From assembly GCA_030425685.1 (NCBI GenBank), contig JAUIAD010000001.1, forward strand, positions 342,277-406,276: a stretch of DNA of 64,000 nt, in the 5' to 3' direction. Position 1 is the stretch's first letter. Every line of letters begins with the position of its first letter. The position numbers and the translations under genes were made by a program. Source of the DNA: Gammaproteobacteria bacterium (GTDB taxonomy: Bacteria > Pseudomonadota > Gammaproteobacteria > Coxiellales > Coxiellaceae). The notes below the pieces were generated by a model, which searched no databases, was not told the DNA's origin, and was given only the letters and a program-made list of their open reading frames with translations. Shown one piece after another: positions 46,301 through 55,519 of this stretch.

Positions 46301-48302
46301 TTACCGCGATGGTAAACTAAAAACAACCACCTACCCTGATGGGAAAACGGTAACGAATACTTACAACGAGTATGGTAAATTACTAACACGTGTAGATGCG
46401 GCGGGGATTAAAAGTACTTACACGTATGATGATATGCAGCGTTTGACAAAAGTGAGCTCAGCTGATGCGACGGTGGTTTACGACTATGATTCTCTAGGCC
46501 ATCTTGTTGAGCGTAAAGCGTTTGCCGATGCTGATATGGAAAATTTTGTTGGCAAAACAGAATACACTTATAACGCTTATGATGCGGTTGCGACGATCAC
46601 CAACTTTGATCAGGCAGGGCAAAAGGTCAGTTATTTTTCCTATCAATATAATGATAATGGCGATGTGGTGAAAAAGACCAGTATTGATAATGGTAAAACT
46701 GAGGAAGTGGATTATGTTTATAACACTGCAACGGGCGCGTTAATAAGTAGTAAGACTTACACGCTAAATGTTATGGAAAATGAAAAAACCTTACAGCAAG
46801 CAGTAGAGTATGATCTTGATATCAGTGGTAATGTTCGTCGTAAAACGGTAAGTCAGCCAGCACATTCTGAAGAGGGTGTTTCAGATCATGATAATGGCGA
46901 TAGTGTATTGCAGAGCAGCTATAATCAGCTTGATCAGATAACTTCATTTGAAGGCAAGGGTGACTTTAAATACGATCAGAATGGCAATATGACGCAAGAT
47001 GATCAAGGAAATGTTTATACTTATAATGCGAATAATCAGCTAATCAGTTTTACCGGTGGGGAAAATGGCTCTTCACAGACAACGACTTATAAGTATTACC
47101 CCGATGGCACGCGTCAAAGTAAATCTTCACAAGGCAGCACCTTAACGTTCTACTATGCTGATGATCAGTTGCTTAATGCGCAAGATAGCAATCATAAACT
47201 GTCGAGTTACTTGCTAGGTATAAAACGTGAAGCGCGAACTGTGAATGGAGTGACTCACTTTTATAATTATGATCGTCATGGTTCGGTTATATCGACCTTA
47301 TATTTAGGCGGTGCTTACACGGGATTAAATCACTATGGCAACTACGGGAAATTATTATCAGCAGGATTACAGGTCAGTCAAACCACTGCGCCATCTTTGC
47401 AGGATGATCCATTTAAGTATGCGGGCGAATACAAAGATGGAGAAAGTGGCTTATACTATTTGCGCGCGCGTTACTATAGCCCGCGCCTGATGCATTTTAT
47501 TCAGCGAGATACGGTTGATACTAACAATCGCTATGCCTATTGTCGCGGTAATCCTATTATGCGTATTGATCCAACGGGTAATATTTCTTGGTCAGATGTG
47601 GGTAACTTTTTCAAGCGAAATGCTGTTGGTTTGGTGATTGGCTTGGTGATACCTGAATTTGCAGCGGCTTATTTTGGTGCAACGCTTGCTGTTTCAATCT
47701 TGGCAGGAGCGATTGCACAGATGGGTTCATATTTCATTGATAGCGCAATCAATGATGAGAGGGTAAGTGTAGCTGATAGTTTTGCAAATTTAGTGGGTGG
47801 AGGTATCGGTACTGGTATTTCTTCAGGCTTAGCGAAAGGTACAAGTATGTTTTTTAAATATTGGGCTGGGAAACTGGTAGACAAGCAGAAAAGTGTGACG
47901 AAATATATAGTTAAGGGCTTTGTGTTGGGAACATTGAGGGATGCAGTGACAGGAGGTGTGTATCCGGTTGTGCAGTTTACAACTCGCATGGCGTTCAATG
48001 GGTTTGCTGTAACGGATGAAGATAGGAAAAATTTGCAGCATGACTTTTGTATGGGAATGGCAGTAGGAGGCGGCTTAGGTTTTGTTAAAGGTTTAGCGAA
48101 GAGTGTTTGGGCGTATACGATAAATTCTCATCTATTGAGAAGCGAGCTTTCACAAAGAAATTCCTCCGCGTTTGAGAGCATCGTTTCCGCAGATGATGTC
48201 AGAGGTTCTGTAAGTGATAGATCTTCAATAGGTAGTGGAATGGCGAACTTACCGCAATTGCCCTCATTTTCATATCCTCGTATTGATGAACAAGGCTGGT
48301 AA
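43359..48302 (+). CDS. RHS/YD-repeat secreted protein
   Basis: 1647 residues with AAAGG before the ATG. A signal peptide (hydrophobic ~13-28, cleavage near SMA-EQD) precedes a long array of YD repeats (YDGQGRVTSQ, YDALHRKTSE, YDSVGRLSSTIYPD, YDDMQRLTKV). The conserved RHS core end reads GLYYLRARYYSPRLMHFIQRDT, then NRYAYCRGNPIMRIDPTGN (D1404). The ~240 residues after it hold glycine-rich hydrophobic helices and match no toxin known to me. Such proteins form a hollow shell around a C-terminal tip. No same-strand immunity gene follows; the next gene is convergent. Confidence 0.9.
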   Translation: MVFLRSVSFRSRFLLSLVLVISLGLCQESMAEQDSLVSNAFNMTASAVGESVNPQTGMLSLTYPAVTIPGKHDLDLNLGIQYGQNDIDDATQAHSYRVAVGWSFSFTYFDERRQLMHLAGGGVYKLAPKNPSGLLYYKLKNLEVTNRGGTVPETERQYKYKLHYVLQGRDEYLDAHGRLIVIRNVYGDQVNFYYKGSSFNFDHITDSYGQTISFDYSVGKVSMLLPGVAKPYVYKTDGHDNLVSITDPESQVTAIQYAAHQNHLPEIINYPSGARTTIAYADMPHHDGQLFHLSYVSKITKDPGVGQPAQTVLYSIGENNYTGNPLLSIVNGDELLTSNNNNYHYTVKTTEGQVENDNTYNHLHLLISSCVHRVGSNTCVYQKKYTYPGEKNGVMPNYENLDPNYQTPTSEVASYKNVNGNGGSRIVTQHAKYNDYGQILSQTSSNGTVAKNIYEESGVDNPLHQVLETETVTLNGSGLIQHVHNYLTSDHLHIQKQVKEASTTAHPKQLQPVSTTTFTYDGQGRVTSQTVTDSAKRQGSNAVTSVTTRFSYLLTGSTRSETVTDQQGNSFTKTYSLASGDLLSSEDATGNKLIYTYDALHRKTSEASQAKNGEKVVLQQISYSNMLNGGKNAMTVTYQNFGSDHGQQSVVKQTLFDGLGRPISVWTNSDDSDANGSGIASHLRLASQIDYNSLGEKADSSIINYDGKGEPRSLMTRYHYDSVGRLSSTIYPDKSVLHQSYDDVAHAMTSYRQGVDGIKSASKIVTLNNENKAVKQITKLNGNSGASLLSSITSPLVVTTQYDGLNRVVGAEHVNMAVQTNTSYNALGKVASNERSNSSNGSIKETFHYNPLVGKVTEKTLTNSHGESKKGYISTYNALGELVSQTDPMDSKQVYTYGPDGNVITKSQWSNEAGQSHYTTYTYQYIAGKNRLTNIRLSNPGPLDYAGTHIEYDNAGHVISMSYVDNRDGEESLVDTIHYSYYRDGKLKTTTYPDGKTVTNTYNEYGKLLTRVDAAGIKSTYTYDDMQRLTKVSSADATVVYDYDSLGHLVERKAFADADMENFVGKTEYTYNAYDAVATITNFDQAGQKVSYFSYQYNDNGDVVKKTSIDNGKTEEVDYVYNTATGALISSKTYTLNVMENEKTLQQAVEYDLDISGNVRRKTVSQPAHSEEGVSDHDNGDSVLQSSYNQLDQITSFEGKGDFKYDQNGNMTQDDQGNVYTYNANNQLISFTGGENGSSQTTTYKYYPDGTRQSKSSQGSTLTFYYADDQLLNAQDSNHKLSSYLLGIKREARTVNGVTHFYNYDRHGSVISTLYLGGAYTGLNHYGNYGKLLSAGLQVSQTTAPSLQDDPFKYAGEYKDGESGLYYLRARYYSPRLMHFIQRDTVDTNNRYAYCRGNPIMRIDPTGNISWSDVGNFFKRNAVGLVIGLVIPEFAAAYFGATLAVSILAGAIAQMGSYFIDSAINDERVSVADSFANLVGGGIGTGISSGLAKGTSMFFKYWAGKLVDKQKSVTKYIVKGFVLGTLRDAVTGGVYPVVQFTTRMAFNGFAVTDEDRKNLQHDFCMGMAVGGGLGFVKGLAKSVWAYTINSHLLRSELSQRNSSAFESIVSADDVRGSVSDRSSIGSGMANLPQLPSFSYPRIDEQGW

Positions 48303-48440
48303 CCATTTTGGATAAATCTAATGAGTGAGGGCCAGCTTCACGAAGATGGGTGCTTTGTCATTTGCGCCGCTGCTTCGTAGCGTTAGCCGCGTAAAAGCAG
48401 AGCCGGCTCGATGTTATAAAAGATAGATTGCTTCTTACGA

Positions 48441-49814
48441 TTATATTGTTTTGCAGGCTGCTTTAAGTGTAGGCCACTCGCTTTCAATGTCTGCTGATAT
48501 TGGCTTGGTGCTGCAGGTCGCAAATATTGAATTAGCCCTGTTGTGAGTCTTACATTCCTCCTTATTCTCAGTCGGTGATGCAAATAGCCTTTTTGCCACT
48601 GAAGGCGTTGTCGTCGCACAATTGCCAGTTCGCCGCCTTCCTGGTGGTGTTAGCACTACTGGGTCACCTGATAGGGTGGCGTCTCTTTTTTTCGGCCGTT
48701 TAGAGGGTGTTATTGTGGAGAATAGCCTTCTTGATGCAGGGCTGCTACCGTTTTCTTGTGTTAATGTATCTGTTGGTGGTAATGCCTTGCTTTCTTCACG
48801 CTTAGTTTTTTTGGGTGTTGTTGCTGGAGATTTAGGTTGGTGCAACGCGGGTGAGCCGCTGTTGGCTTCTTTGGATTTTTGCTCTTTTGTAGGAGAGCCA
48901 GCGGGGGAGTCAAAGCGTGGTGATGAAGCTGCAATCAGTGCAGTATAAGTGGGCTTGCGGCTTTGGCAAACGTTGCATAATTCAATTTCTTTTATATAAA
49001 ATCTTCCTGCTGGGGCGTCAGTGACTTCTATAATATTAAAGTCATAATTAACTAGGTAATGATCTAATTCTATTTTTTCAGCACTTTTAGGTAATTCTAG
49101 AAATATAGAACCTTCAAGGTTCACGCCGGGGTAGCGAGATAATATCTCGATAAACATCTTTATGAATACCATTTCGGTGCAAGGTCTTCTTAATTGTCCT
49201 TCGTGTAATTGTCCTTGGTTTTGTCCCAGTTTGTGGTACACCCGGGAAACTAATTCCTGCGTATTCTGGCTGGGGTCAGCGCCTACTAAGTAAGTAAATT
49301 GATAAGTTTCCTCTTTCTCATTCATTCTTTTTGCATGCGCGGTTAGCATATCAACCAGCACGGCAAATTCGAAATGATACTTCTCTCTGCGAGCAATAAT
49401 GCCAGAGATCGCGATAACGGCATACTTTTCTACTCCAGCTTGACCTTCTCTTGATGCAACAGTGAAACCAATACACTTGGCCGCTGTTGAGTAGCCGCCG
49501 TCTCCTCTGCGGGTGAAAGAACTCTCCCTGTTGACCTTGTCAAGTTGCTCTCTATGAGATTGGATACTTAAAAAATCCCCTAAAAACTCTCTGCTCGCTG
49601 CAAGCGCGCTGTCACTACGAACTAGTAGCTCACCACTTTGTTGGCTTATTTTTAAGGACTCCGAAAGGCTTTTTCTTGAATCAGGGCTGTCTGCTAGCAG
49701 TCTATCTACCCTTTTTAGATAGCGTCGATAATTACTTGTTGCATGCTCTTGACCAGATTCAAATGGCCGTATTTGACGAAAACTACCTCTTTTACTACCG
49801 CTACCCTTTCTCAT
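48441..49814 (-). CDS. Candidate effector: deaminase-like core with CDK/cyclin-motif tail
   Basis: 457 residues with AGAGG before the ATG. The middle contains PCTEMVF (C212, E214) and, 68 residues on, ELCNVCQ (C280, C283). This pattern matches the CxE...CxxC zinc site of the cytidine-deaminase superfamily, though the fold is not proven. The tail (~295-415) is low-complexity with eleven Ser/Thr-Pro sites, several followed by Lys/Arg (SPTK, TPKK, TPSK). It has a KRPKKRD nuclear-localisation-like run, and two cyclin-docking RxLF motifs, RRLF (362-365) and KRLF (408-411). A nuclear effector modified by host CDKs is an inference. Confidence 0.55.
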   Translation of the reverse strand: MRKGSGSKRGSFRQIRPFESGQEHATSNYRRYLKRVDRLLADSPDSRKSLSESLKISQQSGELLVRSDSALAASREFLGDFLSIQSHREQLDKVNRESSFTRRGDGGYSTAAKCIGFTVASREGQAGVEKYAVIAISGIIARREKYHFEFAVLVDMLTAHAKRMNEKEETYQFTYLVGADPSQNTQELVSRVYHKLGQNQGQLHEGQLRRPCTEMVFIKMFIEILSRYPGVNLEGSIFLELPKSAEKIELDHYLVNYDFNIIEVTDAPAGRFYIKEIELCNVCQSRKPTYTALIAASSPRFDSPAGSPTKEQKSKEANSGSPALHQPKSPATTPKKTKREESKALPPTDTLTQENGSSPASRRLFSTITPSKRPKKRDATLSGDPVVLTPPGRRRTGNCATTTPSVAKRLFASPTENKEECKTHNRANSIFATCSTKPISADIESEWPTLKAACKTI

Positions 49815-50182
49815 ATAAACCTCTCTCGCTACACTACAATGGCTTTATTGGGCTGATTATAGACGACTGAGATTAAGGTTTTATTAAAACATAGTTGTTT
49901 TGTTAATTAATACCTATAAAAGATGTGAAAAAGAGGTGTTATCTGGCACTAAAGTTAATTATCAAATGGGCAGTGTCTTCGATTTGGACTTAGTAATCTT
50001 CTGCTTTTTATTGGCTTTGTTTTGCAGGTGCTTGAGAATCTCTCTTAATTTGATGATCTCAAATTTTTTTCTTGTTTATTTGTGAATGCAGCGCCTGATT
50101 TTAGATTTTCTATTCCAATCTAGCTTCCTTGTGTTGAGTGTTTCGCATTTGTAAGTTTTGTTGTTGAGCCTAGCAGCCAATA
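49815..50182. other. 368-bp gap without recognised gene
   Basis: AT-rich sequence between two minus-strand genes, presumably holding the promoter of the 457-residue gene. A 61-codon plus-strand ORF (49900-50085) has no ribosome site and biased composition, and was not accepted. Confidence 0.5.
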
Positions 50183-53100
50183 TTATGCACCAGGGCTAAT
50201 TGTTGGTTTTTTCTGTTCTGAATTCTTATCACTATTTTTTTTTCGCTTTCGCTGTGAGGTATCACCTGTTGCAGCAAACATGCTTAATGCGCCATAAGCA
50301 ACAATGCCGCAAGTGGTTGTAAAAATCGGGTACGCTTGCGCTTTAAATGCAGCCCCTGATATGCCATTGTTGGCGGTTGTTATTGTGCGCCAAAATAGCC
50401 CATGCGTGCTTGTATCCTCTGGAAGTTTTGTAAGAATATCATTTTCGGTTAATTGCATGGCTTTTTGCTCGGTGCCTTGCACCAGCAACTCGTTTGGCTG
50501 GGCGCTTTTGTTTTCTCGGCAGAATTTAATTTCTTGAAGTTCTTGAGATTCTTGTGGGGTGGGTATTGATTTTTCTTCATTTTTAAGCATGATAAGCGTA
50601 GATACGTTTTGGTTGATAGCATTTGTTTTTACTTTAATAGGTGTAAATTTTTTATTTTCACCTTGAATGATCGGTAAAGTTTCGGTGCTGTTATTATTTG
50701 TTACCAGTTGCTGTTGCAGTGGTTGTAGTTTTAATTTTGTATTTTCTATTTTTGATATTTTTTTCTTGGTTGGTGTAAGCAGGCTGCCTAGCAGTGAAAT
50801 CAAAGAGCATTGTATTTTGATAGAAGGTAAAATATATTTGCTGATCGGTTTGGCTATTATATCTAAGCACAGTGTTTTGGCGGTTGCAATTAAAATACAT
50901 TTGAGAAGCTGTACAGGAATATTAACGCAAACATTCCATAAGTTAGAGCGATGTTCACTTTTTTTGAAATCATCTTGGCGAAAGTAAATTTCAAGGCCTA
51001 GTCTTGCTACCCATGCGATGGCAAGAAAAATTAATGCAAAGTAGGGTACCCCTAATGAGACGCCAAAAAATATATCTTTTAACGCGATAGGTAATGCTTT
51101 TAGAAACGTTGTGCTTTTAAGCAATGTGGTCGCTATATAAATGGCTTTGCCAAAATTATAAATGGTATAGATTTGATATAATGAACATGCTGTTTCAAAT
51201 GCCGTCAGTACAGGTGATTTTTTCCACCTATTTAAAAAAGTGTTTTCTTTTATTGATGTGATTTCGCTATCAAAAGAGGAATTAACGCTAGTGAGTTCTT
51301 TTGATAGCGCTATTTTTTCACTGTAAATTTCACGTTTAATTTTATCAATTAAATAGCGTCTAAAATCACCGTAGAACTGGTTGAAATTAAAGGTGTGTTC
51401 TTCTGAAGAAAATCTTTCATTTAATATCGCTAAGACAGCTTGTATCTCATCGTTTCTCGAAGGAGTGGCATATAATTTGAGTCGATGTTTAAGTAGGAGT
51501 AAGTGGTATTTATTGTCAAGATCCATTTTTTTAGCAAATTCGCTTAACGTCTCGCTAAAACTGGGCAGGGGATGAATGCACGTGTTATCAAAGCTAGCAA
51601 TCGCTTGCGCTAAATCATTGAGTGCTGTTGTTGATTTCTCTTCTTGGTATTCACGCGAGAACATATCTGTCAGTATGATTTTTGTTACGGTGTCTGTGTT
51701 TTCTGAGGGGTATAGCGATTTTATGGCGTAAAATTTAAATAATAACTGTAGAAAATCATCTTCTGCTTGGTCTTGCTGATAAACAGGTTTGTGGAATTGT
51801 GGCTGTACATTTGCTTGGTTAAGTTGTGATAAGAAAAATTCTTTTGTTTTTTCTTGCACACTTATGCCAATTTGTTTGTAAATATTTCTTTTAATGGCGT
51901 GGCTTTGTTGGCTAAAGTCTATGGGTACCATTGTCTGGTGTAAGATTTCGCTTTCAAAAATTTCATTTACTATTATGGCGGCGGGTGTCGCTGAGGCAAC
52001 CGTGAGTGCGAGATCTTTGGCGCCAGAGACGAGGCCTTGAAAAATATCGTTGACAATACCCTGTTGCTGCAAGCTATTGATAACATGGTCTGCTGAGGCT
52101 TCGCATGCAACATCGATGGTGGCTAAGGGGTCTTCCCAGATAAAGTCAAGTTCAGGCCATTGTGTTTTTAGTGTTGTAAACGCAGCTTGGTAAGCCATTT
52201 GGGCATCATACAATGCATCTAATGAGCATGTTATTAATATTTCGTTGAGTATTTTTTCGAGTAACGAGTTTTCATCATTGTGTCGCGGTCCAAAGTCATT
52301 GGCGAATTTAATGAGTTGCTGGCACACCTCTTGTCTTGATGGGTGCTCGATATTAAAGCCCATGATATTGTCTTGCTCGGATGCCGATAAGAATTTTTGA
52401 ATGGCGGAGGTAAAGGCGGTAGGTACTTCTGCTTGGTTGACAATTTCATTTAGATGACAAAGTATCTTGTATATTTCAGTGCAGTAGTTTTTTCTTGTCT
52501 CTAGAAAGTGCCGGTAATCTTCTTGTATGCCGACAAAGTCTGCTTGTTGTCTTTGTCTATTGATATGTTCAATGGCATACTGCACGGTTGCGCTGGTTAG
52601 TACTTTACAGGGAGCGATTATTTGCTGTTTTGCAATTTGTAAGGGTGTTTGGCATATAGCGCTAGGTTTTGCTGCTGAATTTTCACAATAACGGTTTCCA
52701 TCCAAAAATTGATAGCATTGTAAAAATTGTTGCAGGCTGTCTGGAATTTCTTGGCAAGCTTGACGTTGTTTGGCTTCAAATAACAGTAGTGACTGTAGGT
52801 TTGGTCTTGTGCTTTGTGCTTGTAGATGGCTATAGATTAATGCTACTTCTCTTGTGTAGGTGGGGCCAAGTTTATTGTCGTCTAAGCAGCGTTCGATGAT
52901 GATTTTAAAGTGGTCTTCATATAGCTTGAAGAACAGTCTTGTATATTCGCTGACAAAGTGCCGTGCTAATTTTTTGTGGCGTTTAATGTTCTTGAAACTG
53001 CTGCTAATTTCATTTAATGCGCCGGTTCTTTGGCTAACCTCTTCTTGTGTTAAAGGTGGTTGATTAAATGCATCGCTCAGGTGGTGGAGTTTGTAGGCAA

Positions 53101-54535
53101 TCAGGAAATATTTTTGGCATTGCTTTTCACTAGTTAATTTTTCTTCTTGTGGTAACTCTGTTGTCAGCGCAAGTAGTGGTTGTGTTGTTAGTTGAGCTGG
53201 AGTGTATTGTTGGCCTATTGATTGCGCAAAGGTTTGGTAGTGATCAAAAGGGGTGTCGATATTAAGTAGATAGCAAATAGCAGCATAATACTGTTCTACT
53301 GTATCAGGCGTTTGTTGGTTTACTATAAAGTATATGTAGATATCAAGCATTAAAAAAGGCGTTTTTGTCATCGCTTGTTTATAAGGCTCGCTGATCGTAT
53401 CTAGAATACCTTCTAGTGGTATGCTTTGCCGTGAGCAGTAGTAGCTAAAAAAATTAATGACAGGTGTAATTTCATTATCGAGCGCATTGCTGGCGATGGT
53501 TGATGCGAATGAAGAGCTAGAGCTATAGGCGTTTAGTAGCCACCTGGGAGCTCCATTGTCTCTCATGACTTGTTGTGTGTGAGGGTCGATCAGTTGAGAA
53601 TGTATATCAGCAATAAGGCTGGTGGTATAATAGGTGCAATCAATAATACTTTTTCGTGATTGCACAGCATTTACCGTTGTGGCGACAGTGCTAACTTTTG
53701 CTTCAATCAAGCTTTGTGCTTGCCATAGAGGTTGCTGGAAGACATTTTTGGTAAATTCCGTAATAGAGAATACGGGCGCTAGCTGATGCAGTAGTATTGT
53801 TTCTTGTTGATATTGGCTTTCTACTACTTGGGTGTAGTTAGCAAAGGCGCTTATCATTTTTGTTATATGTTGTGTAAATTCACTGGTTAAAGCAATGGCG
53901 GCGGTAATGCTTTTTTCTTCTGCGTCGCCATACTTTCTCCATAAGCTTTCTTTGATAATCTGCATGGATATTTTGTGCATCAGCCCTGATAAATTTCCCT
54001 GTGGTTGAGAAAAATGTTCAAGTACGGCAGCGAGCAAGCACAGTTTCTTGCCTGGATCAATTTCATTATTGTTTACTTCATTGAGCTTGATAAAGAGTAT
54101 TTCAATTTTTTCAGGCAGCTCATGCAGTAACTGTAGAATAGCAATTTCTGCACCGGCAAGTTCACTTAACCAATCTATGCGGTTGCGTCGTTCTGCTTGT
54201 ATAAAATGCTCAATGATTAGTTTTTCATAATTATCTTGTAGAAACGTGGTGCTCCAATGCAATTGTTGTTTAGCATTAAAGTGTTGCAATACATGGTTGC
54301 CAATTTCTACCATGCTTTCGCAAAATGCTTTTGCTTCATCACTTGCTTGGTTGTCAGGGATGCTGATAGGCAGATTTTTAACGCCATCTTTTTTGTATCG
54401 TTTTAGTCTTACGATAACAAAGCTTTTTTCTACTTCTTGTTGCGCGAAGGCGGTAGTTAAAGCTGTATTGACCGAGGTGACTTTTTCTGTGAGCGTTTGA
54501 ACTAATAAAGTAGCTGTAGGTGAATCAGTTCTCAT
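50183..54535 (-). CDS. Very large candidate effector, helical with membrane segments
   Basis: 1450 residues from the ATG at 54535 (MRTDSPTATL); the ATG at 54595 has CAGG touching it and adds an implausible leader. Most of the protein (~1-1150) is helical, Gln/Leu-rich and soluble. Several hydrophobic stretches follow (~1150-1300), then a charged Lys/Gln-rich segment and one last hydrophobic helix (TTTCGIVAYGALSMFAA). The end is strongly basic (SQRKRKKNSDKNSEQ). No family was recognised. Size, C-terminal membrane part and polar tail resemble Legionella/Coxiella effectors. Function unknown. Confidence 0.6.
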   Translation of the reverse strand: MRTDSPTATLLVQTLTEKVTSVNTALTTAFAQQEVEKSFVIVRLKRYKKDGVKNLPISIPDNQASDEAKAFCESMVEIGNHVLQHFNAKQQLHWSTTFLQDNYEKLIIEHFIQAERRNRIDWLSELAGAEIAILQLLHELPEKIEILFIKLNEVNNNEIDPGKKLCLLAAVLEHFSQPQGNLSGLMHKISMQIIKESLWRKYGDAEEKSITAAIALTSEFTQHITKMISAFANYTQVVESQYQQETILLHQLAPVFSITEFTKNVFQQPLWQAQSLIEAKVSTVATTVNAVQSRKSIIDCTYYTTSLIADIHSQLIDPHTQQVMRDNGAPRWLLNAYSSSSSFASTIASNALDNEITPVINFFSYYCSRQSIPLEGILDTISEPYKQAMTKTPFLMLDIYIYFIVNQQTPDTVEQYYAAICYLLNIDTPFDHYQTFAQSIGQQYTPAQLTTQPLLALTTELPQEEKLTSEKQCQKYFLIAYKLHHLSDAFNQPPLTQEEVSQRTGALNEISSSFKNIKRHKKLARHFVSEYTRLFFKLYEDHFKIIIERCLDDNKLGPTYTREVALIYSHLQAQSTRPNLQSLLLFEAKQRQACQEIPDSLQQFLQCYQFLDGNRYCENSAAKPSAICQTPLQIAKQQIIAPCKVLTSATVQYAIEHINRQRQQADFVGIQEDYRHFLETRKNYCTEIYKILCHLNEIVNQAEVPTAFTSAIQKFLSASEQDNIMGFNIEHPSRQEVCQQLIKFANDFGPRHNDENSLLEKILNEILITCSLDALYDAQMAYQAAFTTLKTQWPELDFIWEDPLATIDVACEASADHVINSLQQQGIVNDIFQGLVSGAKDLALTVASATPAAIIVNEIFESEILHQTMVPIDFSQQSHAIKRNIYKQIGISVQEKTKEFFLSQLNQANVQPQFHKPVYQQDQAEDDFLQLLFKFYAIKSLYPSENTDTVTKIILTDMFSREYQEEKSTTALNDLAQAIASFDNTCIHPLPSFSETLSEFAKKMDLDNKYHLLLLKHRLKLYATPSRNDEIQAVLAILNERFSSEEHTFNFNQFYGDFRRYLIDKIKREIYSEKIALSKELTSVNSSFDSEITSIKENTFLNRWKKSPVLTAFETACSLYQIYTIYNFGKAIYIATTLLKSTTFLKALPIALKDIFFGVSLGVPYFALIFLAIAWVARLGLEIYFRQDDFKKSEHRSNLWNVCVNIPVQLLKCILIATAKTLCLDIIAKPISKYILPSIKIQCSLISLLGSLLTPTKKKISKIENTKLKLQPLQQQLVTNNNSTETLPIIQGENKKFTPIKVKTNAINQNVSTLIMLKNEEKSIPTPQESQELQEIKFCRENKSAQPNELLVQGTEQKAMQLTENDILTKLPEDTSTHGLFWRTITTANNGISGAAFKAQAYPIFTTTCGIVAYGALSMFAATGDTSQRKRKKNSDKNSEQKKPTISPGA

Positions 54536-54591
54536 TTCTAGGGTTCCGTTAAGTAGTTGGTAGTGACATAAAACAGTTGTTAGTAGTAATG

Positions 54592-54643
54592 TCATCCTGA
54601 GCTTGGCTCAGGTATCTCTAGATGCCAGCGTCAGCTAGGATGA
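54592..54643. repeat. Palindromic intergenic repeat
   Basis: CATCCT and AGGATG form outer arms, with an inner CTGAGCTTGGCTCAG stem. The rest of the gap to 54904 is AT-rich with no gene seen. Confidence 0.5.
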
Positions 54644-54904
54644 AGGCAATTTAAAATAATCGTTTTGTGTCAGTACCAAGTGGTTTTCCTTGTTACTTGT
54701 TTTAAGTGTACCAATGCTTCCTTAACGCATTGTTAGAAATATCTTAATAGAGGATTAAGAGTAATTTTCTGTATATTGTTTGGTGAGAAAATGCTGCAGT
54801 GGTTAATTATTTTCTCTGCGCCGTTTATACGCCGCGTAAGAGAAAGATAAGGTAAGGACTATCAGATAGCGAGTAGATATAAATTGGCTATAAAAAGTCA
54901 GCTA

Positions 54905-55519
54905 TCAGTCGTTTTTCAAGTTAAGCCTCTCTTTAATAATCCGAAGAAGTATTTTTTTTCTAGACGCTAAGAAGTCGTTGTATTGCTCGGTAGACAAGTC
55001 AAATATCTGCGTGATCAAAGCACGTCCGACAAAAGGAAAGAGTAGCATCGACATAAAGTTAACAATCATTTGGCGCGGGTCCATAGACAGGGAGATAATG
55101 TCCGTTTCGCTTACCAGTTCAGAAATAAGTGTGCCAAACTTTCCCTTAACATCATGCTTAAAAAATTTCTGCACCACTTCTTTATTGGCGCTAAGCTCGT
55201 GGAGCATAAACAATGCTAAGTAAGGGTTTTCTATTAATGTGTCGACATAAGAATTAATAAAAAGTTCAATCTTCTCAATTATCGGTATGTCTTTTTCGAA
55301 GATTGATAGTAATGGATCCATCAAGGTTTTCAATACGGTTTCAAAAACACGATCAAAAAGCTGTTGTTTGCTACGGAAATAGTAATGCACCAATGCTTTA
55401 TTGATACCAGCGGTGTCAGCAATGGATTGCATCTGTGCGCCGGCATAGCCTTGCGCGGTAAAAACCTGAATGGCAGCATCTAATATGACTTGTTCAGTAT
55501 CTTTGTCTCTCTTGGCCAT
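54905..55519 (-). CDS. TetR/AcrR-family transcriptional regulator
   Basis: 204 residues with GGAG before the ATG. The N-terminal helix-turn-helix is typical: QVFTAQGYAGAQMQSIADTA followed by GINKALVHYYFRSKQQLFDRVF. The C-terminal helical domain should bind an unknown ligand. TetR proteins usually repress themselves and neighbours; the divergent gene is the frameshifted ORF at 55931. A candidate operator lies at 55625-55641. Confidence 0.92.
   Translation of the reverse strand: MAKRDKDTEQVILDAAIQVFTAQGYAGAQMQSIADTAGINKALVHYYFRSKQQLFDRVFETVLKTLMDPLLSIFEKDIPIIEKIELFINSYVDTLIENPYLALFMLHELSANKEVVQKFFKHDVKGKFGTLISELVSETDIISLSMDPRQMIVNFMSMLLFPFVGRALITQIFDLSTEQYNDFLASRKKILLRIIKERLNLKND

Noticed and set aside
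48622..48948. 108-codon plus-strand ORF antisense to the 457-residue gene
   Set aside because: It mirrors the Ser/Pro-rich low-complexity tail on the other strand and has no ribosome site.
49900..50085. Small plus-strand ORF between two minus-strand genes
   Set aside because: No ribosome site and a composition expected of random AT-rich sequence.
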